Below, piece by piece: positions 1 through 4,752 of a DNA stretch of 15,134 nucleotides; the first letter of the stretch is position 1, and each line of letters opens with the position of its first letter. Both the position numbers and the translations under genes were made by a program. Source of the stretch: a bacterium (GTDB taxonomy: Bacteria > Spirochaetota > JAHITG01); assembly GCA_028711675.1 (NCBI GenBank), contig JAQTRT010000038.1:1-15134 (forward strand), in the 5' to 3' direction. The notes below the pieces were generated by a model. It had not been told where the DNA came from and did no database searches. It saw only the letters and a list, made by a program, of their open reading frames with translations.

Positions 1-404
1 AGTTCTTTGGTGATCTCCGTGCCCGAAGCTACTTTAGTGCCCAGGTATCCTTTCATATGCGTGGCTTTCAGGAATTTTTGGAGCAGGTCATCAGGAAAAC
101 CGCTCGGGTAAGTGGGAAACGGATCTTTCAGCACAGCTCCGCTCATCTCCCAATGGCCTGACGGCGTATCCTTGCCTGCGGATTTTTCCCCCATTTTTCC
201 GTAAACACCAGTCACATGATCGGGCGAAGGAACACCCATCACTCTGCCCAGGCCCAGCCGAAAAAGATGAGGCAGACTGAAATCCTTTATATTCTGAAAA
301 ATATGGAGGAGTGTATTGCTTCCCGCGTCATCATACTGCGCGGCATCCGGAAGAGGACCGCATCCCACGCTGTCCAGAACAATCAAGAATATCCTGTTGA
401 ACAT
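1..404 (-). CDS. deoB: Phosphopentomutase, N-terminal part (runs off the left edge)
   Basis: Reading the minus strand from an ATG at 404 gives an uninterrupted frame to the window edge (134 complete codons), preceded by a good AGGAG ribosome site 7 nt upstream. The protein begins with the alkaline-phosphatase-superfamily metal motif LIVLDSVG (residues 7-14, metal ligand D11), followed by LPDA, SNTLLHI and GLGRV. It then has KMGEKSAGKDTPSGHWEMSG (70-89), which aligns with the family signature GKDTTTGHWE; T80 would be the phosphorylated threonine. PFPTYPSGFP and LGTKVASGTEITKE follow, all typical of DeoB. The family enzyme interconverts (deoxy)ribose-1-phosphate and ribose-5-phosphate in nucleoside salvage. 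The full protein is normally about 390-400 residues, so some two thirds lie outside. The TT-to-PS change after the active threonine is a small deviation. It lies downstream of smr but is separated from it by 195 nt holding a palindromic element. Confidence 0.93.
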   Translation of the reverse strand, partial: MFNRIFLIVLDSVGCGPLPDAAQYDDAGSNTLLHIFQNIKDFSLPHLFRLGLGRVMGVPSPDHVTGVYGKMGEKSAGKDTPSGHWEMSGAVLKDPFPTYPSGFPDDLLQKFLKATHMKGYLGTKVASGTEITKE

Positions 405-434
405 ATTTTTCTCCTAATATCTTTATACAATATT

Positions 435-571
435 TCAGGGGACATGTTTCTCTTTTTCGGTCTGGAGTCGTGTCCATTTTTACAGGACACGAAGCGCGAA
501 AATAGCGACTCCCCTCGGAAGCCTGCATGGATGCAGGCTGAGAATGAGAAAAAGAGAAAAATGTCCCCTGA
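435..571. repeat. 137-nt palindromic (MITE/REP-like) element
   Basis: The ends form a 24-nt inverted repeat (435-458 and 548-571) with a single mismatch; its outer part reads TCAGGGGACATG, followed by a C/T-rich stretch. Nested inside are TCGTGTCC/GGACACGA (468-475/485-492), an alternative GGAGTCG/CGACTCC (464-470/506-512), and the near-perfect palindrome AGCCTGCATGGATGCAGGCT (520-539). A GGGGACA end followed by a pyrimidine-rich run resembles the ends of hairpin elements mobilised by IS200-like Y1 (TnpA-REP) transposases; that link is from memory of such elements. No target-site duplication is visible, as expected for Y1 elements. There is no transposase in the window. It sits in the smr-deoB gap, and a plus-strand open frame across it (216-722) has no coding character. 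Confidence 0.72.
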
Positions 572-583
572 TCATTCTATTGA

Positions 584-598
584 GGATTTCAAAAATCC
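584..598 (-). terminator. Short hairpin just after smr, terminator-like but without a T run
   Basis: GGATTT-CAA-AAATCC is a perfect 6-bp stem directly downstream of the smr stop codon. It lacks a following U tract on the minus strand, so it is at best a weak terminator or mRNA-end stabilising hairpin. Confidence 0.25.
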
Positions 599-599
599 A

Positions 600-857
600 T
601 TAATCATTTTCAGGAAAAAACTCGACGATGGTGACCCCGCTGCCGCCTGCGTAAAACGGCGCGTCATACACTTTTTTCACGAACGGCTGTTTTTCCGCGT
701 ATTCCCGCGCCATCTGCTTTAAAATCCCCTGCCCTTTGCCGTGAACGATCTTTACCCTTCCGCATTTGCGGAGATAAAGGTCATCCAGCGCTTTCTTCAG
801 TTCCAGCTCTGCTTCATGATAAGCCATCTGTCTAATATATATTTCCGGACATGTCAT
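600..857 (-). CDS. Stand-alone minimal Smr-domain protein
   Basis: The 85-residue product is essentially one Smr domain (the fold at the C-terminus of MutS2): EIYIRQMAYHEAELELKKAL (5-24), then VKIVHGKGQGILKQMAREY (35-53) containing the HGKG loop at 39-42, and the closing GGSGVTIVEF (71-80). Smr domains bind or nick branched nucleic acid, and newer work links them to cleavage of mRNA at stalled ribosomes. The usual LDLHG/LDLRG motif at the start is replaced by IYIRQ here, so a nuclease role is uncertain. The ATG overlaps the mpg stop codon (ATGA) and no ribosome site is visible in front, which points to translational coupling to mpg. It could also be a relic of a longer Smr protein, but there is no room for more domain sequence upstream. 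Confidence 0.82.
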   Translation of the reverse strand: MTCPEIYIRQMAYHEAELELKKALDDLYLRKCGRVKIVHGKGQGILKQMAREYAEKQPFVKKVYDAPFYAGGSGVTIVEFFPEND

Positions 858-1438
858 ATTTTTGATACATACGGATTATCTTTAATGTAAAACCTGAAAA
901 GTTTATCCGCTCCCAGCGTAATGCCGATCCGGCCGGCTTTGGCTATTTTTATTTTACTGTGACCCGTGTCCAGGATCTTCAGATCACCCCTGAATAACGG
1001 TATGGTATTGAATCTCTTGTCAATACCCAGAGCCTGGGCCAGCTTACCCGGTCCATTGGTCAGATTCCCGATATCCCCTGTTCCTCTGTTCTTTTTCATC
1101 AAGCCCAGGCCTTCAAGCGGTTCAAGGGCCCGGATCAGGACAGCTGCCGGGACATTTTCCTTATCCGCCACGACATTGAATAAATAATGGTTGCCGTAAC
1201 AGAAATAAACATAAGCATGGCCCGCAGGTCCGAACATGACCTTGTTCCGCGGGGTTCTCTTCTTATACGCATGGCTGGCCGGATCATCCTTTCCGCCGTA
1301 ACTTTCGGTTTCCACGATCATACCTGCTATTGTGTGTTTTCCCCATCTTCTGACCAGTATCTTTCCCAAAAGCTCCCGGGCCACGATCCCGGCTGACCGG
1401 TCATAGAATTTCCGCTGGAGGACTTTGGGGCGACTCAT
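854..1438 (-). CDS. mpg: 3-methyladenine DNA glycosylase, AAG/Mpg family
   Basis: At 194 residues the product has the length of bacterial Mpg. Conserved blocks include ARELLGK (20-26), VETESYGGKDDPASHA (42-57), TPRNKVMFGPAGHAYVYFCYG (62-82), ALEPLEG and LTNGPGKLAQALGI. By alignment with human AAG, E45 is the general base (E125), Y47, H56 and Y78 line the flipped-base pocket (Y127, H136, Y159) and N88 matches N169, so the enzyme looks intact. It removes alkylated and deaminated purines to start base excision repair. The start overlaps the yqeY stop by ATGA and its own stop overlaps the smr start by ATGA, making a coupled three-gene unit. No separate promoter is visible. Confidence 0.96.
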   Translation of the reverse strand: MSRPKVLQRKFYDRSAGIVARELLGKILVRRWGKHTIAGMIVETESYGGKDDPASHAYKKRTPRNKVMFGPAGHAYVYFCYGNHYLFNVVADKENVPAAVLIRALEPLEGLGLMKKNRGTGDIGNLTNGPGKLAQALGIDKRFNTIPLFRGDLKILDTGHSKIKIAKAGRIGITLGADKLFRFYIKDNPYVSKI

Positions 1439-1884
1439 TGAGGAAGCTTTTTCCTTACAGATTCATTCACCATCTTGCCGTCAGCACGGCCTTTTACTTT
1501 CTGCATGACAGCGGACATCACCTTGCCGAAATCCTTCATGCCGGACGGGTTAAGCTCTTTGATCGTTTCCTCGACCACCCGGGCCAATTCTTCTTCGCTC
1601 ACCTGTTCCGGCAGAAAAGCAGCCAGGTATTTCAGCTCGTTCTCCTCTTCCTGGACCCGGTCCTCTTTCCCGGCTTTCTTGAATTCGTCAATGGACTCTT
1701 TCCTCTTTTTAACGGCCCTCTGGATCACCTGCAGGACCTGTTCCTCAGTAAGGTCCGTCTTGTTCCTGATCTCATCGTTCGTCAGGTCCGCTTTAAGCAT
1801 GCGGACCACGTTAGCCCTGACCATATCCTTGCTTTTCAGGGATTCCTTGATAATAGCATCTATCTCTTTCTTCCAGTCCTTCAT
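1435..1884 (-). CDS. yqeY: GatB/YqeY-domain protein
   Basis: This 149-residue protein matches the stand-alone YqeY family in length and sequence: a helical N-terminal half (AMKSKD-like ESLKSKDMVRANVVRMLKAD, 14-33), EEQVLQVIQRAVKKRKESI (47-65), LAAFLPEQVSEEEL (88-101), and a C-terminal part with GMKDFGKVMSAVM (114-126) and ADGKMVNE (134-141). The fold is shared with the C-terminal tRNA-binding tail of the GatB amidotransferase subunit; the cellular role of the free protein is not settled. In many bacteria yqeY follows rpsU, but rpsU is not here. A strong AGGAGGAGG ribosome site lies 5 nt before the ATG, and a promoter is readable upstream. It is the first gene of yqeY-mpg-smr. Confidence 0.95.
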   Translation of the reverse strand: MKDWKKEIDAIIKESLKSKDMVRANVVRMLKADLTNDEIRNKTDLTEEQVLQVIQRAVKKRKESIDEFKKAGKEDRVQEEENELKYLAAFLPEQVSEEELARVVEETIKELNPSGMKDFGKVMSAVMQKVKGRADGKMVNESVRKKLPQ

Positions 1885-1916
1885 GTTCCTCCTCCTTTCG
1901 TTTTGCGTGTGATAAA

Positions 1917-1944
1917 ATAATAGTTATTCAAAATAAGATTTCAA
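1917..1944 (-). promoter_or_regulatory. Putative sigma-70-type promoter of yqeY-mpg-smr
   Basis: On the minus strand TTGAAA (1939-1944) is followed after 16 nt by TATTAT (1917-1922), 32 nt upstream of the yqeY ATG. The region is AT-rich and the leader would carry the strong yqeY ribosome site. By eye only. Confidence 0.5.
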
Positions 1945-1981
1945 ATTTTTATTAAACCTTTTCTCCTGTAAAAAATTTAAT

Positions 1982-2009
1982 TTGACTCCTTAATTTAGAT
2001 TATTAATAT
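1982..2009 (+). promoter_or_regulatory. Putative promoter of the small membrane zinc-ribbon gene
   Basis: TTGACT (1982-1987), a 16-nt spacer and TAATAT (2004-2009) precede the ATG at 2037; an AGGAG ribosome site sits at 2024-2028. TATTAT at 2007-2012 is an alternative -10 with a 19-nt spacer. It is divergent from the yqeY promoter, in the same 152-nt gap. An 11-nt inverted repeat, TTTTCTCCTGT / ACAGGAGAAAA (1959-1969 / 2022-2032), flanks it. Confidence 0.45.
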
Positions 2010-2036
2010 TATACAGGATCAACAGGAGAAAAAAGT

Positions 2037-2261
2037 ATGAATTATTTATTGTATGCCATTATTGCGGATGTGGTTATCTTATTCATCCTTAGCGTGACCC
2101 TGCTTATCCTATTGATCAAGAATAAAGCCCAGTTCAGCACTCAAGGACAGCCATCCCAGCGACACTGCCGCACATGCGGCCAGATCCTGGAACAAGGATG
2201 GAAACGCTGCCCCTTCTGCAGCGACACACAGGACTCCTCTTCACCTTCCTCCCCGTCTTAA
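2037..2261 (+). CDS. Small single-span membrane protein with a C-terminal zinc ribbon
   Basis: I do not recognise a named family. The 74-residue protein has one hydrophobic helix (about 4-27), a short linker, and a CRTCGQ...KRCPFC zinc-ribbon-like pair (CxxC at 44-47, CxxC at 58-61), ending in a Ser/Pro/Thr-rich tail. With the positive NK at 29-30 after the helix, the ribbon is expected in the cytoplasm. The start is supported by AGGAG 8 nt upstream and a plausible promoter. It is transcribed away from yqeY, and its TAA stop overlaps the opposing nadB stop within TTAA, with no terminator between them. Comparable 'helix plus zinc ribbon' mini-proteins are common and mostly uncharacterised. Confidence 0.72.
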   Translation: MNYLLYAIIADVVILFILSVTLLILLIKNKAQFSTQGQPSQRHCRTCGQILEQGWKRCPFCSDTQDSSSPSSPS

Positions 2262-3814
2262 TCAATAAGATAATGGGTCCCGCGCGACTGCTTGTTCTTC
2301 AATGCATGTTTTACGATAATAATGGCTGTCTGGATCCCGTTATATAATTCAATCACGTCCCTGTCCAAAGAATAATCCTTATAAAAATCATCGATAGCAT
2401 GTTTCAGGTTTTTCAGATCCCGGTACGCGCGGTTCAGCCTGCTGCTGCTTCTGACCAGTCCCACATAATTCCACATGATATTCTTCAGATTAGTCCAGTC
2501 TTTCTTGATCCATGCCGGATCAGCCGGCCCGGCCGAACTTTTTTCCCTCTTCGGAACCTTGATCCTGCATCGGACCGGAAATCTGAATTGATCCTTATTC
2601 GCGCAGATATACTTGATACACCGTCCGGCCCAGACAAGTCCTTCCAGAAGAGATGTGCTGGCCAAACGGTTGGCGCCATGGATACCCGTGCACGAGACCT
2701 CGCCCACAGCAAATAAACCACGCATACTGGTCCTGGCCCATTCATCCACTTTTATACCGCCGCAGATAAAATGAAAGGCCGGTACCACAGGAATGGGCTG
2801 GCGTGTGATATCGATCCCGTTCTCCAGACATGTCCTGTAAATGGTCGGGAATTTGGCCCTGATCTTCTCCCTGTCCATATAAGAATGGATGTCCAGCAGA
2901 ACATACGGCTGATGGTTCTGCAGCATCTCGTCATGGATGGCCCTGGCCACTACATCCCGGGGCGCCAGAGAAGCCTGAGAATGATATTTCTTCATGAACT
3001 CTTTACCATCCCTGTTCTTCAAATGCCCGCCTTCTCCCCTTACCATTTCAGTAATAAGGAACATATAAGGTTTCTGCTGGTATAAGGCTGTGGGATGGAA
3101 CTGGGTATATTCCATATTGATGATGCGGGCACCTGCCCGAAAAGCCAGGGCAAAACCGTCACCTGTGGCAGAAAGAGGATTGGTGGTATACGTATAGATC
3201 TGCCCCAGACCCCCTGTTGCCAGGACCGTGGCCTTGGCCAGAAAAACATGGGTCTTCATTCCTTTCAGATCAAGGATATACGCCCCCAGGATTTCAGCTT
3301 TTTCCCGGCCGGAAACACGCGTCCTGTTTTTAATCAGGTCAAGGCAAATGTGGTTCCTGAATATTCTGATCTTTTTATTGTTCCTGATGAGACGATACAA
3401 TCCTTTTACAATGGCCTTGCCTGTAGCATCTGTACTGTGAATGATCCTCTTCACGGAATGAGCAGCTTCTTCTGTCAGGTCAAGTTGCCCTGCCTTGTTC
3501 CTCGTGAAATTGATCCTGGCTTTTTTAATCAATAAATCCTGGATATAATACGGCCCTTCTTCAGCCAGGATCTTCGCATTTTCGGGCAGGGAAAGCCCTG
3601 CTCCGGCATAGATGATGTCATTGATGAGGGTTTCAGGAGAATCGTTCTCACCCCGGAAGATGATCCCGCCCTGGGCACAATATGTGTTGGAATCGGTCAT
3701 GTCACTCCCTTTGGTGACAAGGTCGACCGTCAAACCAACATCAGCCGCATAGATAGCCGCGCTCATGCCTGCTATGCCCGTGCCAATGATTAATAAATCA
3801 GATTCATGCTTCAT
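2258..3814 (-). CDS. nadB: L-aspartate oxidase
   Basis: This 518-residue flavoprotein belongs to the fumarate reductase/succinate dehydrogenase superfamily. It shows the FAD dinucleotide motif GTGIAGMSAAIYAA (11-24), NTYCAQGGI, HSTDATGKAI, ATGGLGQIYTYTTNP, EYTQFHPTALY, ITEMVRGEGGHL, LAPRDVVARAI, FHFICGGIKVD and GANRLASTSLLEGLVW. The His, Thr/Glu and Arg residues of the active site (H244, T259/E260, R290, H351 in E. coli) all have counterparts. It oxidises L-aspartate to iminosuccinate with O2 or fumarate, the first step of de novo NAD synthesis. The C-terminal NadB helical domain (RSSSRLNRAYRDLKNL) separates it from succinate dehydrogenase. nadA and nadC are not in the window. The start overlaps the 3' end of rdgB by 11 nt without a clear ribosome site, suggesting translational coupling. 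Confidence 0.95.
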   Translation of the reverse strand: MKHESDLLIIGTGIAGMSAAIYAADVGLTVDLVTKGSDMTDSNTYCAQGGIIFRGENDSPETLINDIIYAGAGLSLPENAKILAEEGPYYIQDLLIKKARINFTRNKAGQLDLTEEAAHSVKRIIHSTDATGKAIVKGLYRLIRNNKKIRIFRNHICLDLIKNRTRVSGREKAEILGAYILDLKGMKTHVFLAKATVLATGGLGQIYTYTTNPLSATGDGFALAFRAGARIINMEYTQFHPTALYQQKPYMFLITEMVRGEGGHLKNRDGKEFMKKYHSQASLAPRDVVARAIHDEMLQNHQPYVLLDIHSYMDREKIRAKFPTIYRTCLENGIDITRQPIPVVPAFHFICGGIKVDEWARTSMRGLFAVGEVSCTGIHGANRLASTSLLEGLVWAGRCIKYICANKDQFRFPVRCRIKVPKREKSSAGPADPAWIKKDWTNLKNIMWNYVGLVRSSSRLNRAYRDLKNLKHAIDDFYKDYSLDRDVIELYNGIQTAIIIVKHALKNKQSRGTHYLID

Positions 3815-4391
3815 TCATGGTTTCCAGTATGTTTTTGATCTTTTTCAGGGCATTGGCCCGGTGGCTGATGCGGTTCTTCTCATCCATGGACATCTGGGCC
3901 ATTGTCCTGTCCAGGTCAGGAAGAAAAAAAACCGGATCATAGCCAAATCCGTTGCAGCCGACAGGAGAGAAACTGATAAAACCATGGCAATAACCGCAGA
4001 CCTGATAAGTCCTTTTTTCTGTCAGCAGGACCATGGAACAGATAAACCTGGCTTTTCTCCCGGCCAGAGGCGTATCTTTTAATTCTTTTAATAATTTCCT
4101 GATCCTGTCCGTGTCTGTGGCCTGATGACCTGCGTAACGTTTGGAAAGGATTCCCGGTCCGTTGTTTAAAGCCTCAACCTCCAGTCCTGAATCATCAGCC
4201 AGAACCGGAACTTTCAATTTTTTATGGATACTTTCAGCTTTAAGACGTGCGTTCTCTAAAAAAGTCTTTCCGTTCTCCTTCACATCCGGGATATCCGGAA
4301 AATCATTCAGGCTGAAGAGCCTGAGCCCGTCCAGGAGCTTCTCCACTTCCTGCAGTTTATGCAAGTTTTTCGTGGCAAAAAGCAATTTCAT
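3804..4391 (-). CDS. rdgB: Non-canonical purine NTP pyrophosphatase (dITP/XTP, RdgB/HAM1)
   Basis: The 195-residue protein has the full HAM1 pattern: N-terminal FATKNLHKLQEVEKLL (5-20), GKTFLENARLKA (41-52), the metal motif ADDSGLEVEALNNGPGILSK (65-84), GFGYDPVFFLP (148-158), and the C-terminal ISHRANALKK (175-184) that reads the base. It hydrolyses dITP, ITP and XTP to monophosphates and keeps deaminated purines out of DNA and RNA. One deviation is PVG instead of the usual PRG before NGFGYDP. It is the first gene of rdgB-nadB. The ATG has no Shine-Dalgarno sequence, and the predicted -10 box ends only 7 nt upstream, so the mRNA is probably leaderless. Confidence 0.95.
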   Translation of the reverse strand: MKLLFATKNLHKLQEVEKLLDGLRLFSLNDFPDIPDVKENGKTFLENARLKAESIHKKLKVPVLADDSGLEVEALNNGPGILSKRYAGHQATDTDRIRKLLKELKDTPLAGRKARFICSMVLLTEKRTYQVCGYCHGFISFSPVGCNGFGYDPVFFLPDLDRTMAQMSMDEKNRISHRANALKKIKNILETMNEA

Positions 4392-4398
4392 AAAGGAA

Positions 4399-4426
4399 AG
4401 TATATCAAGATTAATTTGACTTTCAA
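4399..4426 (-). promoter_or_regulatory. Promoter of rdgB-nadB, predicted to give a leaderless mRNA
   Basis: On the minus strand TTGAAA (4421-4426), a 16-nt spacer and TATACT (4399-4404) are close to consensus. Only 7 nt (TTCCTTT) separate the -10 box from the rdgB ATG, so transcription should start at or next to the start codon. Its -35 box shares position 4421 with the divergent tRNA-Leu promoter. Confidence 0.62.
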
Positions 4427-4443
4427 GAAAAAAATGTTATTCT
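4416..4443 (+). promoter_or_regulatory. Promoter of tRNA-Leu, with extended -10
   Basis: TTGACT (4416-4421), 16 nt, then TATTCT (4438-4443) preceded by TGT (4435-4437), an extended -10. Start would fall near 4450, a few bases before the tRNA 5' end at 4455. The -35 box abuts the divergent rdgB -35 box, so the two promoters share the same short stretch of DNA. No terminator separates the tRNA from the riboswitch downstream. Confidence 0.58.
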
Positions 4444-4454
4444 GAAAAGAAACC

Positions 4455-4537
4455 GCCGGGATGGTGGAATGGCAGACACGACGGACTCAAAATCCGTTGA
4501 GCGCAAGCTCATAAGGGTTCAAGTCCCTTCCCCGGCA
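4455..4537 (+). tRNA. tRNA-Leu (anticodon CAA)
   Basis: An 83-nt class II tRNA. The acceptor strands GCCGGG / CCCGGC pair, with an A-C mismatch at the seventh position; the discriminator is A4537. The D arm is TGGTGGAATGGCAGACACG, the anticodon arm ACGGA-CTCAAAA-TCCGT has anticodon CAA (Leu, UUG codon), the variable arm is TGAGCGCAAGCTCAT, and the T arm is AAGGG-TTCAAGT-CCCTT. The long variable arm and the sequence match bacterial tRNA-Leu. CCA is not encoded (CAT follows), so the 3' end must be added by CCA transferase. Confidence 0.96.
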
Positions 4538-4551
4538 CATGATAGTATATT

Positions 4552-4610
4552 GGTAAGTTGGTAGGTTGGTTCTGTATAAACAGACCAATATACCAACCTA
4601 CTAACATACC
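4552..4610 (+). repeat. Imperfect hairpin of GGTTGGT-type repeats between the tRNA and the TPP riboswitch
   Basis: 4552-4570 and 4592-4610 pair as a 19-bp stem with one mismatch and one G-U pair; the loop can form a small TCTGT/ACAGA stem (4571-4575/4580-4584). The arms are low-complexity variations of GGTAAGTTGGTAGGTTGGT. The stem has no T tract after it, so it is not an intrinsic terminator. It could be a small dispersed palindromic repeat, a tRNA-precursor processing site, or part of the riboswitch leader: CAGACC (4581-4586) is complementary to GGTCTG (4622-4627) in the aptamer P3 stem. Confidence 0.6.
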
Positions 4611-4612
4611 AG

Positions 4613-4691
4613 AGACGGGGTGGTCTGTAAACAGGCCTGAGATTATACCCTTTGAACCTGACCCGGATAATGCTGGCGTAGGGAAATACGT
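4613..4691 (+). promoter_or_regulatory. TPP riboswitch aptamer (THI element)
   Basis: The conserved core is intact. GGGGTGG (4617-4623) opens P2 and closes with ACCC (4647-4650). P3 is GGTCTG-TAAA-CAGGCC, followed by the pyrimidine-binding CTGAGA (4637-4642). TTTGAACCTGA (4651-4661) follows, then P4/P5 with CCT/AGG and CCGG/CTGG around GGATAATGCTGGCGTAGGGA (4665-4684), the pyrophosphate-sensing side. This matches the E. coli thiM-type aptamer nearly base for base in the invariant positions. The closing P1 helix is weak: I cannot draw a good pairing between the bases before 4617 and those after 4685. Thiamine pyrophosphate binding should favour the terminator just downstream. Confidence 0.95.
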
Positions 4692-4697
4692 AAAAAC

Positions 4698-4740
4698 AAA
4701 AAAGGCTATTCCCTTGCCGGGCATGGCCTTTTTTATTTTT
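4698..4740 (+). terminator. Riboswitch-controlled intrinsic terminator with antiterminator option
   Basis: AAAAAAGGCTA (4698-4708) pairs with TGGCCTTTTTT (4724-4734), with one G-U, around an inner CCC/GGG, and is followed by a T-rich run. TTCCCT in its loop side (4709-4714) is exactly complementary to AGGGAA (4680-4685), the conserved 3' end of the aptamer; GCC (4716-4718) can extend this pairing to GGC (4675-4677). Without TPP the aptamer 3' strand would invade the terminator; with TPP it is locked away and transcription ends before the AGGAGG at 4741. This is an off-switch working at transcription. Confidence 0.85.
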
Positions 4741-4752
4741 AGGAGGAAAAAA

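Noticed and set aside
435..571. CRISPR array or phage attachment site
   Set aside because: There are no regularly spaced repeats and no cas or integrase genes; the structure is nested palindromes.
216..722. A 168-codon open frame on the plus strand
   Set aside because: It lies antisense to deoB and smr and crosses the palindromic element; the composition is not protein-like and it resembles no family.
1438..1920. A 160-codon plus-strand open frame
   Set aside because: It is the antisense shadow of yqeY, which has clear family motifs and a strong ribosome site.
2258..3814. Succinate dehydrogenase/fumarate reductase flavoprotein subunit
   Set aside because: The length, the NadB-type C-terminal helices and the absence of partner subunits fit L-aspartate oxidase.
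4558..4752. An in-frame N-terminal extension of the AIR-synthase-like gene
   Set aside because: It would translate the hairpin, riboswitch and terminator; the ATG at 4753 has AGGAGG at ideal spacing and matches the family start.
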